Positions 26,377 through 34,090 of a stretch of DNA of 64,000 nucleotides are shown one piece after another. Source of the DNA: Alcanivoracaceae bacterium (GTDB lineage Bacteria > Pseudomonadota > Gammaproteobacteria > Xanthomonadales > Marinicellaceae). Made by a program: the position numbers and the translations under genes. The stretch is from positions 62,001 through 126,000 of the forward strand of contig JADGEI010000002.1 of NCBI GenBank assembly GCA_016744455.1, read 5' to 3'. Position 1 is the stretch's first letter. Each line of letters begins with the position of its first letter. Under the pieces are notes generated by a model that saw only the letters and a program-made list of their open reading frames with translations, was not told the origin of the DNA and did no database searches.

Positions 26377-28482
26377 TTATTTTAATGAAACTGACTTAAT
26401 ATATGCACTAATTGGAACCTTAGATTTTCTCATACCCGCTTTAGAAAAGACAACACTGAAGAAATTATTGCCTTGTTTTAGGAACCCTTCTGGAATTGTA
26501 ACATTTTGAATTATGAATTTGTCATAAACTGGCTTAAGTATATTATTACCTTCCACTAACCGGTTATTTACATAGACCTTAAAACTTTGGTTTGGAGATG
26601 TGTTTGGGATTTTTAATTGCACCATTAATTGCTTGGCTAATTGATCTTCGCTACGCAATAAAATTTGAAATTCTTTTCCATAAACAGCAGCTGACTTTTG
26701 TTTATGTCGCTTAGCTTTAGGTAAAACTAAGCCTTTACTGAAATAATTGGCAGTATCATAAGATATGTGTTCATAGTTTGAAGGCGCCACACCTCTATTT
26801 TGTAAACCAACCACTTGCCAATTACCTTTATCCCTTATATCTCCTGAAACAGAATAATCAGTATAAGGGACAGCCTGACCAGACCCAAAAGTATTATCAA
26901 TATAACGGTGATAATTTCTTTGTTTAGTGTAATTATCTATGTTTTCTAAAGCTGAGATTCCTTGATAGTTATCTGTAGGTAACCCTATAGAATCCAATAA
27001 TGTTGGTGCAACATCTTCAAGTGTCGTTGCTACTTTATTGTAAACCAAAGCTTCTTGGCTATGCTTGGGTTTAATCATAAAGGAAGGTCTTGTTGATCCG
27101 ATAAAAGCATCAGTTATTGATGATCTGTTCCTCTCAACTCCATAAAGATCATTGGCAGGAATATTACACCCATGGTCACCATTAATGACAATAGTTGTAA
27201 CATCGTAAATATTTTCTTGTTTAAGTTTTCTTAACAAATTAGCCATGCCTTTTAATACACAATGGGCTTGAGCTTTATAAAATTCTCTTTTTTGTGGTTG
27301 TCTACCAATAAAATTACAATCAGCATCCCATTGTGCTGGAATATGTGTACCAATAAAGTGGTACCATTTATATAGTGGTTTTGTTGTAGCTACTTTCATG
27401 TGTTGAGTCCACTCACGTATTATGGGGTCCGGGTACAACGACCAGCCATTTGGTATGTTACTGGAAAGCATCCAAGTTCCATCATTATAAATACTTTCTT
27501 TGATTGACATTGGCGTATGCCTGAACAAGCTAATATCTAAAAGTAACATTAAACCACCTAATGCTGTTTTATGAGTTAAATAACCTCTAGATTTTAAATT
27601 GTTAAATGATTTATTTAAGCAGCTATTGGCATTTTTATGGCAATGAAAGTTCGTAATAGGGGCAAAATCAAGTCGATAGCCGTTTTCATACAAAATATTA
27701 GTATATGACTTATCTTCTATCATTTTTGCAGTGGCTTTGTGCGTGTAACCTAAATCTAGGTTAAAGAATTCACCAGTCAAAATTGAAGGGATGGTTGGGG
27801 CGGTTGATTGAAAACGGCCTAGATGGTTCTCAAAAAAAGTAAAACCTGAAAATTCTTCAACTAAAGTTGGGTTTTCTTGAAAGACTTGTTTGACAATATC
27901 AGCTTGAAAACCATCTGCCAAGATGTGAATTACATTTTCTGTTGATGAAAATTCGAAAACAGATTCATCGAAATCAACTTCATGGCTAATTGGTTTGGAT
28001 TGAAAATAGTTGGGTAAAACCATGATTGTTTGAGCAAGAGAAAAAATGATTAAGACGACAGCTACGTTCTTATGAATTTTTGGCTTGTTACGGTATAGTA
28101 AGTAGATTAAAAATAAAAAAATAAAAAACATAACGGTTTCTAACCAATAGAAAAACCCAAAGCCTTTCCAATTTATAGCCTTACCATTTAATTGACCATA
28201 TTCAAAAAGGCCATGGATGAAATATCCCTGAATAACCATCACAGTTGCCATTGCTGCAATAAACGCTATTAAATTCATGCTGTATTTATTAGGTAAAAAT
28301 AGTAATACCAACCAGGTTATTGTAACCATTAATGTACTGAAACATATTAATAACAATGTTTGTACAAATAGATTGCCAGCAAAATCATCTGGGTTTTGTA
28401 TGATGATAATTAACGGCGTGACTACCAAGAGCGGTAACCAAAACGCAATGATTTGAAGTAGAAATGAATGGTTTTTTTTCAT
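26377..28482 (-). CDS. Second membrane sulfatase/alkaline-phosphatase superfamily enzyme
   Basis: A 701-residue protein; ATG 28482 (MKKNHSFLLQ) is preferred to a TTG at 28542. Four hydrophobic helices occupy about 7-170. The catalytic domain has IHILADGFQADIV, TAPTIPSILTG and TIVINGDHGCNIP, and a short beta-rich C-terminal domain ends the protein. It shares the fold order and the GFQxD and PSIPxLLTG-type motifs with the convergent 864-residue protein, so the two are paralogues, possibly adding different groups to the same glycan. The 188-base gap upstream, shared with creD, holds AT-rich sequence without a clear promoter. Confidence 0.78.
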   Translation of the reverse strand: MKKNHSFLLQIIAFWLPLLVVTPLIIIIQNPDDFAGNLFVQTLLLICFSTLMVTITWLVLLFLPNKYSMNLIAFIAAMATVMVIQGYFIHGLFEYGQLNGKAINWKGFGFFYWLETVMFFIFLFLIYLLYRNKPKIHKNVAVVLIIFSLAQTIMVLPNYFQSKPISHEVDFDESVFEFSSTENVIHILADGFQADIVKQVFQENPTLVEEFSGFTFFENHLGRFQSTAPTIPSILTGEFFNLDLGYTHKATAKMIEDKSYTNILYENGYRLDFAPITNFHCHKNANSCLNKSFNNLKSRGYLTHKTALGGLMLLLDISLFRHTPMSIKESIYNDGTWMLSSNIPNGWSLYPDPIIREWTQHMKVATTKPLYKWYHFIGTHIPAQWDADCNFIGRQPQKREFYKAQAHCVLKGMANLLRKLKQENIYDVTTIVINGDHGCNIPANDLYGVERNRSSITDAFIGSTRPSFMIKPKHSQEALVYNKVATTLEDVAPTLLDSIGLPTDNYQGISALENIDNYTKQRNYHRYIDNTFGSGQAVPYTDYSVSGDIRDKGNWQVVGLQNRGVAPSNYEHISYDTANYFSKGLVLPKAKRHKQKSAAVYGKEFQILLRSEDQLAKQLMVQLKIPNTSPNQSFKVYVNNRLVEGNNILKPVYDKFIIQNVTIPEGFLKQGNNFFSVVFSKAGMRKSKVPISAYIKSVSLK

Positions 28483-28670
28483 ATAGTATAACTGTTTTGT
28501 ATAGTCTAAATAATTTGAAAATAGAATATTAAATATTAACAATGGAAATTTTACTTCATATAAGGGAAAAATACCTTAGTATTTTGTTATTCCACAACAA
28601 ATCATTTTTATGCCATAACTCGGACAGTTAAGTAAACCATAGTAAGGTTTTAACATAGTGAACATATAAA

Positions 28671-29960
28671 ATGACTAAAGACAATTTACTAACCAGTGTT
28701 TCTAAAAGTATTTCAGTTAAATTAGGTGTAATCTTTTTTCTTATACTTATTATGCAAATTCCTCTTTCATCTGTTAGAAGTTTAATACATGAACGACAAA
28801 ACATGGAGAATAAAGCGCATAGGGAAATAAGTCAGCGATGGGGAGATAGCCAACAAATTGCCACACCTGTTTTGGTTATTACTCGTGAAACACAAGCTGA
28901 AAAAGAAACAGTACAATCACGTTTTACTCTACAATCCAATGTCAGTGATTTTGTTATTGATCTCAAGGCACAAAAACGCTATCTGGGTATTTATCAAGCT
29001 GCTGTTTATCAGTCGAAGATAAAACTTACCGGTAGTATCAATGTGGACTTGGATGTTTTCCAAATAGAAAACAGTCAACTTTCTACTCAATTATTTGTGC
29101 CAATCAGGTCTTTGACGGGATTAAAAAATATTGAACAAATCAATATCAATGGCAAAAAAATAAAACAACAAGCCTATCAGCAAGGAAACAACCAACAAGT
29201 TGGTTTTGCCGTTGGAATAAATAAAAATGACTTGATTGATAAGATATTAAGCTATGAAATTGAATTTTCACTTGCAGGTTCACAACAATTTGATTTGATT
29301 CCCAATGCCAGAAAAACCACTGTTTCCATGCAGTCAAACTGGTCAGCGCCATCTTTTGTTGGTGACTATTTACCCGACGAAAGAAGCATTAATGACGAAG
29401 GTTTTAAGGCGCAGTGGCAAGTGAACAAATTAAATTTAGCAGCCGATACTACGTCTAATTTTATTAAAAACCAACAGACATCCTTTGGGGTAAAAATATA
29501 CATACCGGCCAATACCTACCAAGTGAATGAACGGACGGTTAAGTATTCTTTTTTAATAATCTTATTAACCTTTGCTGGGTTTTTCTTAAGTGAACTGTTC
29601 TTTAAAATTCGTCTTCATCCTTTTCAATATTTACTTATTGGGTTTTCAATTAGTACCTTCTACTTATTGTTGTTGTCACTATCAGAGTACCTCCATTTTA
29701 ATCTGTCTTTCTTAATTTCTGCCAGTGCCATAATCGCCCTGATTTCCGGTTACAGTAGCGTAGTTCTACATCAGAAAAAACGTGGGGTTTATACTGGCAT
29801 ATTGTTTGCCATTTTATATGGTTTTATATTTATATTGGTCAAAGCTGAACAAACCTCATTGTTAATGGGGTCACTTGGTATTTTATTTATACTAACAACC
29901 ATTATGTATTTAACTCGAAAAATCAATTGGTATGAGGTGGGTATTGAGAAAAATGAATAG
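28671..29960 (+). CDS. creD: CreD family inner-membrane protein
   Basis: A 429-residue protein: one N-terminal helix (about 17-38), a large periplasmic beta-rich domain (about 40-285), and five C-terminal helices (about 287-420). The motif IPLSSVRSLIHERQNMENKA just after the first helix is typical of CreD. CreD contributes to envelope integrity and beta-lactam/colicin tolerance in the Cre regulon. Here it stands alone, with no creBC two-component genes adjacent. Confidence 0.9.
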   Translation: MTKDNLLTSVSKSISVKLGVIFFLILIMQIPLSSVRSLIHERQNMENKAHREISQRWGDSQQIATPVLVITRETQAEKETVQSRFTLQSNVSDFVIDLKAQKRYLGIYQAAVYQSKIKLTGSINVDLDVFQIENSQLSTQLFVPIRSLTGLKNIEQININGKKIKQQAYQQGNNQQVGFAVGINKNDLIDKILSYEIEFSLAGSQQFDLIPNARKTTVSMQSNWSAPSFVGDYLPDERSINDEGFKAQWQVNKLNLAADTTSNFIKNQQTSFGVKIYIPANTYQVNERTVKYSFLIILLTFAGFFLSELFFKIRLHPFQYLLIGFSISTFYLLLLSLSEYLHFNLSFLISASAIIALISGYSSVVLHQKKRGVYTGILFAILYGFIFILVKAEQTSLLMGSLGILFILTTIMYLTRKINWYEVGIEKNE

Positions 29961-29971
29961 GTCGTACTACA

Positions 29972-30001
29972 AAAAAACCCCGACAATTGTCGGGGTTTTT
30001 T
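29972..30001. terminator. Bidirectional rho-independent terminator between creD and the DUF302 gene
   Basis: A 30-base perfect palindrome: A-run, CCCCGACA, AATT-centred loop, TGTCGGGG, T-run. It sits between convergent stop codons and has a T-tract on both strands. Confidence 0.93.
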
Positions 30002-30025
30002 AGTGTTTAATTTAAATTAAAGGAC

Positions 30026-30613
30026 TTAAAAGTCACCAGCAGCGCCTTTTTCCATGACAGCCTGGATGACTTCTTTAACTCGAGAAGCTTTTTTGAATAA
30101 TTCAGGTGGCAACGATTCTCCGCCGTGTAAAATCATATCCATGTTCATTGAGTATAAGGCAAAAGTCCCATCTTTTCGTTCAACCATTGAGACACGACAA
30201 GGAAGATACGCTGATATAAACACATTATAATCAACCATTAATCGCGCTGTTCTTGCATCGCAAAACTCAAAGATTTTTAAGTAACGTTGTGGTTCACCTG
30301 TTTCAGCAAAAACTTGCTCTGATAATGGCAATTCACCAACCAACTTCATATTCATGTCATTAGCAACTAACTTCATGGATTCTTCAGCCTCTTCTTTTGT
30401 AACGCCTTGTTCAAATTCCTTAATCCAAACTGTTGCTTCTGCCGTTACACGAGATTTTTTAAGTTTAGTCCACATTTCCCAGTAGACCTCCCCCGCTTTG
30501 GGATCAAACGATTTGAATGTTTTGTAATCTTCACCAAACTTTGTCCAGCCATAAATACCTGCAGCAATGGCAATAACGCCGATTAAGGCCAAAATGTTTT
30601 TAATAAAATTCAT
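30026..30613 (-). CDS. DUF302 domain protein, membrane-anchored
   Basis: A 195-residue protein with one N-terminal helix (about 5-24) and a DUF302 domain with the characteristic FCDARTARLMVDYNVF, AYLPCRVSMVE and MDMILHGGESLP segments and the terminal KGAAGDF. DUF302 proteins accompany sulfur-oxidation and respiratory genes; biochemical function is unknown. It follows the DoxDA gene on the same strand, but a hairpin lies between them, so expression may be attenuated. Confidence 0.85.
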   Translation of the reverse strand: MNFIKNILALIGVIAIAAGIYGWTKFGEDYKTFKSFDPKAGEVYWEMWTKLKKSRVTAEATVWIKEFEQGVTKEEAEESMKLVANDMNMKLVGELPLSEQVFAETGEPQRYLKIFEFCDARTARLMVDYNVFISAYLPCRVSMVERKDGTFALYSMNMDMILHGGESLPPELFKKASRVKEVIQAVMEKGAAGDF

Positions 30614-30629
30614 GTTATTTTCCTGTTAA

Positions 30630-30653
30630 AAAAGGAGGCAAGGGCCTCCTTTT
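30630..30653 (-). terminator. Hairpin between DoxDA and DUF302 genes
   Basis: The stem AAAAGGAGGC/GCCTCCTTTT (10 bp, loop AAGG) has a run of T on the minus strand just before the DUF302 ribosome binding site. It can act as an intercistronic terminator or attenuator lowering DUF302 expression. Confidence 0.7.
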
Positions 30654-30675
30654 AAATTGTTAACTAGTTTAGGTT

Positions 30676-31794
30676 TTAGTGTTTTCCACTTGCACCTTCT
30701 AAAACAAAACCATCTCCATCTGCCTTAGCTTTACCAGTGAAGGTAAAAGGAGCTCCTTCAATTTGAGATAGTTTAAGCGTATATACTTCACCCTCTTCAA
30801 TGTCGTTATCAGTAGCGGGTAATGTTATAGTTGCTTGTGCTCCAGTTTTTCCACCAATACCGAAACGCGTACGAGCAAACTTTGATCCCCAGGCCATTTT
30901 AAAGGTGTTATCAATGTTTTCATCAGGCATATTTGCCATTGTAGAGCCACTCCAAGTAGCAACATTATCGCCAAACTCATCTTTAAGTTCTGCTTTAATT
31001 ACATAACCTTTTTGTGTATCTGGCCCTGCATTAACATAACCATAAAAAGATAATGAACCATCGGATTTAACATGTACATCTGAAATTTTAATATTTTGAT
31101 GATGGAAGCCAACACGAGGTTTTAGCTTACTATAAGTTGCACCATATAAAGCGTTGTAAAAACCTACAATAAATACAAATGTAATAACAGCCATCCAGAT
31201 ACTGAATTTTTTAAGGCCATCATTACTCATTGGCATTGGACCAGAGAACAACCATGGAAACAATTTCCAACCACCGATGCCTTTCTTTGAAAGTACATTA
31301 TCTATAGCATAATAGCCGGCTCCAGTGACATAAACGGTTGCACATATGGCAAAACCGAAAGCTGCCATAGTCCACTCATCTAAACAAGTAGAACCCATCC
31401 AACCAAACACCAACATCATACCGAAATTTAATGCCATACCGCCAATTGCAGCTAAGCGTGTGGCAAAACCAAATATCAAAGCAAGGCCAACGGCAAGTTC
31501 TGCAAAAGAGAAAAGCCACATGGTGAAGTTCATTAATGGTACATTTTGAATAACTGCGACTAGGGTTTCTGGCATAAAAGAGCCTGGATAAGCTGCAGCA
31601 ATTTTATTTCCTACAAAATTAGCATGCTCAACATCTAGTTTAAAATGGTTGCCATCGGCAGGTGCTACAGCATAAATAGCACGGCGAGAAAACCCGCCCC
31701 AAAAAATAAAACCCATTGCAAATCGAATTGCAAGGCTGGATAAACCCATTTGGCCGTAAGTATTTTGCACCTCGGCATTATGTGTAGTTGACAT
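30676..31794 (-). CDS. doxDA: DoxDA fusion: thiosulfate:quinone oxidoreductase-like protein
   Basis: A 372-residue protein; ATG 31794 is preceded by GAGGAG at ideal spacing, so the longer ORF start is rejected. The N-terminal half is a DoxD/DoxX four-helix membrane domain (GLSSLAIRFAMGFIFWGGFS, FSFAELAVGLALIFGFATRL). A further helix at about 198-218 leads to the C-terminal beta domain of DoxA type (QATITLPATDNDIEEGEVYT). In Acidianus DoxD and DoxA together oxidise thiosulfate to tetrathionate with quinone. The fused form occurs in many bacteria and its activity is only inferred. Neighbours (MBL-fold lipoprotein, SoxW-like thioredoxin, DUF302) support sulfur metabolism. Confidence 0.83.
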   Translation of the reverse strand: MSTTHNAEVQNTYGQMGLSSLAIRFAMGFIFWGGFSRRAIYAVAPADGNHFKLDVEHANFVGNKIAAAYPGSFMPETLVAVIQNVPLMNFTMWLFSFAELAVGLALIFGFATRLAAIGGMALNFGMMLVFGWMGSTCLDEWTMAAFGFAICATVYVTGAGYYAIDNVLSKKGIGGWKLFPWLFSGPMPMSNDGLKKFSIWMAVITFVFIVGFYNALYGATYSKLKPRVGFHHQNIKISDVHVKSDGSLSFYGYVNAGPDTQKGYVIKAELKDEFGDNVATWSGSTMANMPDENIDNTFKMAWGSKFARTRFGIGGKTGAQATITLPATDNDIEEGEVYTLKLSQIEGAPFTFTGKAKADGDGFVLEGASGKH

Positions 31795-31849
31795 AGTATC
31801 TCCTCTATTTGTTTTCGTAATCCTCAATGTTAGCATATTATTTTACCTA

Positions 31850-31864
31850 TTGCTACATTAGCAA
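31850..31864. promoter_or_regulatory. TTGCTA-CAT-TAGCAA inverted repeat upstream of DoxDA
   Basis: A perfect 6-bp inverted repeat with a 3-base spacer. On the minus strand TTGCTA could serve as -35 with TAAAAT or TAATAT downstream as -10, so a protein bound here would control the promoter. A similar site precedes the MBL-fold gene. Confidence 0.45.
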
Positions 31865-31888
31865 TTGCTCATATATTAATTTTGTACA

Positions 31889-31920
31889 AAAAAAAAGAGG
31901 GCAAAAGCCCTCTTTTTTTT
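31889..31920 (-). terminator. Rho-independent terminator after the MBL-fold lipoprotein gene
   Basis: The stem AAAAAAGAGGGC/GCCCTCTTTTTT has loop AAAA (TTTT on the minus strand) and long T-tracts on both sides, 15 bases downstream of the stop of the MBL-fold gene. Confidence 0.92.
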
Positions 31921-31934
31921 CATTAAAAATTTTA

Positions 31935-32966
31935 TTATTCTACAGACTCTTCTTCCATGGAAAGAAAAACAGTATTAGCATTTAATCGATTAACACTGCT
32001 AAATGCTGGCATTTTTTCATATTTTGACCAATCTGTATCCTCATAAGCATCTACAAACTCTTCCATTTCTTCAACAGCATTACCCATAACTTCTCGCATA
32101 AAAACCAAATAACCTTTGGTCAATTTAATAGCAGCAGCCGGATCATTTGATGCATCACCATGACCAGGAACAAGGAGCTTTAACTTTAAACCAGATTCCA
32201 TGCCTGCTAAAGTATCAATCCATTTTGAAGTGCTTCCGCCGCCAATAAAAGGAATACGGCCTCCAAAAATAATATCTCCTGAAAATAACACGCTATCTTT
32301 ATGAGCAAGCAATGTTAAATCACCATCAGAGTGAGCTGCACCAACCACATTAATAGTAAAGTCCTGACCTCCAAGTGAGAAATTAGTTGTTTCTGAAATA
32401 ATTGTATCAGGTTTAACAATATACGTTTGTTCATTAACCCATGGTTTTAGTGACTCTCTACGTTCTGCTAAGCGCGCTGGTGCAGAATCGGCGTTTACGT
32501 ATTTCATTGACCCAATTGGCGCAATGATTTCAGCACCCAACTCTTGAAAAACTTGTGCTCCGTACAGGTGGTCGGCATGATAATGGGTAATAATCAATTT
32601 TTTAATTGGTTTATCAGTGACCTTTCGGATTCTTTTTAACATTTCAACAGCAAGTGGTGGAGAACCTAAAGAATCAACCACAACAACACCTTCGTCTGTT
32701 ACTACAAAACCGGCGTTGGAAATAAAACCACCGTTATCTGTTGCAATACCCGCTTTTCCTTGAATTTGGTAGGTATGAGGTGCTAATTTTTTAGCTTCCA
32801 TCTCTATATCGATAGCAGGGTATTTTGTTAATACTTGTGCTTCAATAGTATTTGTTTCGGCTGCTTGTGTATTTGCATGTGATGCACCTTTGTGGCAAGC
32901 ACCTAGTGATGTCAATGCCAATAAAACTAAAGCTGTCGACAGCTTGTTTTTAATGTTTTTGTTCAT
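31935..32966 (-). CDS. MBL-fold metallohydrolase lipoprotein (SoxH-like)
   Basis: A 343-residue protein, with GAGGA before the ATG. The signal peptide has a lipobox LTSLGAC at about residue 24. The metallo-beta-lactamase fold shows THYHADHLYG (HxHxDH), a later His in GAAHSDGD, the Asp in FSGDIIFGG, and the His in VPGHGDAS: all zinc ligands are present. Related exported proteins are called SoxH or quinoprotein relay system hydrolases and accompany sulfur- or alcohol-oxidation genes. The substrate is unknown. A TATAAT box at 33020-33025 gives it its own promoter. Confidence 0.85.
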   Translation of the reverse strand: MNKNIKNKLSTALVLLALTSLGACHKGASHANTQAAETNTIEAQVLTKYPAIDIEMEAKKLAPHTYQIQGKAGIATDNGGFISNAGFVVTDEGVVVVDSLGSPPLAVEMLKRIRKVTDKPIKKLIITHYHADHLYGAQVFQELGAEIIAPIGSMKYVNADSAPARLAERRESLKPWVNEQTYIVKPDTIISETTNFSLGGQDFTINVVGAAHSDGDLTLLAHKDSVLFSGDIIFGGRIPFIGGGSTSKWIDTLAGMESGLKLKLLVPGHGDASNDPAAAIKLTKGYLVFMREVMGNAVEEMEEFVDAYEDTDWSKYEKMPAFSSVNRLNANTVFLSMEEESVE

Positions 32967-33019
32967 AATAAATCCTCGAAAGTTTGCAGTTATTTTTCAA
33001 TATTTTTAAATTGGGCAAA

Positions 33020-33051
33020 ATTATAACACATTTTTTGCTTATATTAGCAAC
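33020..33051 (-). promoter_or_regulatory. Promoter of the MBL-fold gene with TTGCT...AGCAA inverted repeat
   Basis: On the minus strand TTGCTA (33050-33045) lies 19 bases before TATAAT (33025-33020). TTGCTA is part of the inverted repeat TTGCT-N6-AGCAA, similar to the site before DoxDA, so the -35 region is a plausible repressor or activator site. Confidence 0.45.
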
Positions 33052-33054
33052 TTC

Positions 33055-33423
33055 TTATATTCCAAAAGTAAAAGGTGTTTTATTCAAGGCTGTAAAAATC
33101 ATAAAGATAAACAAAGCAGTGGCTACTAAATAACAGGAAAAGCTTTTAAACCCCTTAGACTTAAGCGCCACCATACCGAAACCTATGTAAAAGACCAATG
33201 CAACAAGCTTATAACCCAGCCAGTTGTGTTCCCAAGGAATAACCTCTGTATAAATTGTCAATACTAATCCCGTAGCGAGTAATAACGTGTCATTTATATG
33301 CGGAACTATTTTTAATGCTTTGCCTACGGGGGTTTTCAAAACCTTAAGTAAAAACCTTAATTGAAAAAGAAATAAGCTTGTACCTATAAAAAGCAAATGT
33401 GAATATTTTAAAGCTGTATACAT
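33055..33423 (-). CDS. SirB family membrane protein
   Basis: A 122-residue protein with four predicted helices (about 5-22, 42-62, 72-90, 98-118). The sequence fits the SirB2 family: LKYSHLLFIGTSLFLFQLRF, then HINDTLLLATGLVLTIYTEV. The molecular role is unknown despite the family name (invasion gene upregulator). It starts 3 bases after the thioredoxin gene, so the two are coupled. Confidence 0.82.
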   Translation of the reverse strand: MYTALKYSHLLFIGTSLFLFQLRFLLKVLKTPVGKALKIVPHINDTLLLATGLVLTIYTEVIPWEHNWLGYKLVALVFYIGFGMVALKSKGFKSFSCYLVATALFIFMIFTALNKTPFTFGI

Positions 33424-33426
33424 AAG

Positions 33427-33909
33427 CTATACCCCACACACATTGTTTGCAAGCGCTTCATTAATAGAACGTTTTAAGTAAAAATCATAAAAATCTATGG
33501 CGCCACCTGTTCCTACAATGCGCTTGCCGATTTCTTTACCATTTTTATCTAAAAACAATACCGTTGGAGTTAAAGTAGCCTTAATTGAACGAGCATATTC
33601 AACAGACTCTATTTTCTTGCCATCAAAACCAATATGAGTATCACCATCATCAATCAACAGTTCTCGTAACAACCATTTGTCATTGAGTTCACCATGGCGT
33701 ACCTCTGGTACAAAGATAAGTTTTTTAAGTTTTACACAGTATGGGCAACTTTCACGACTAACCATTACCACCATGACTTTGTTTTCTTTACAGGCTCGTT
33801 CTCCCAGTGATTGAAAGTTCTTTAAGTATAAAAGACGCTCATAACCATCTGGCTGAGCACAATTGCTGAATACAGTTAAGGTAATAACAAGTAATAGAAT
33901 ACGAACCAT
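33427..33909 (-). CDS. SoxW-like thioredoxin-fold lipoprotein
   Basis: A 160-residue protein; ATG 33909 (MVRILLLVITLTVFSNCAQP) gives a proper lipoprotein signal with Cys near residue 16. Earlier TTG/ATG codons at 33933 and 33921 would spoil it. The active site SRESCPYCVKLKK is a CxxC thioredoxin motif, and the cis-Pro loop is TLTPTVLFLD. It resembles SoxW and other periplasmic thioredoxins that keep sulfur-carrier proteins reduced. A TATAAT box at 33919-33924 is almost adjacent to the ATG, and two TAGCAA half-sites lie upstream. Confidence 0.82.
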   Translation of the reverse strand: MVRILLLVITLTVFSNCAQPDGYERLLYLKNFQSLGERACKENKVMVVMVSRESCPYCVKLKKLIFVPEVRHGELNDKWLLRELLIDDGDTHIGFDGKKIESVEYARSIKATLTPTVLFLDKNGKEIGKRIVGTGGAIDFYDFYLKRSINEALANNVCGV

Positions 33910-34090
33910 AATAAATATCATTATATAAAACAACCTATTAAAACTTAATCATATAAAATTAGCAATTATTCCTGTCTAGCAAAGTGAATTTTGTAAGCAA
34001 GCATGATAAGTATTGTCCTTGTCATGAGCATCATAAGTAGTTATATTAAGCAGAGTTTGATAAAATAGTTTTTTTGAAATTTGGGACAGT

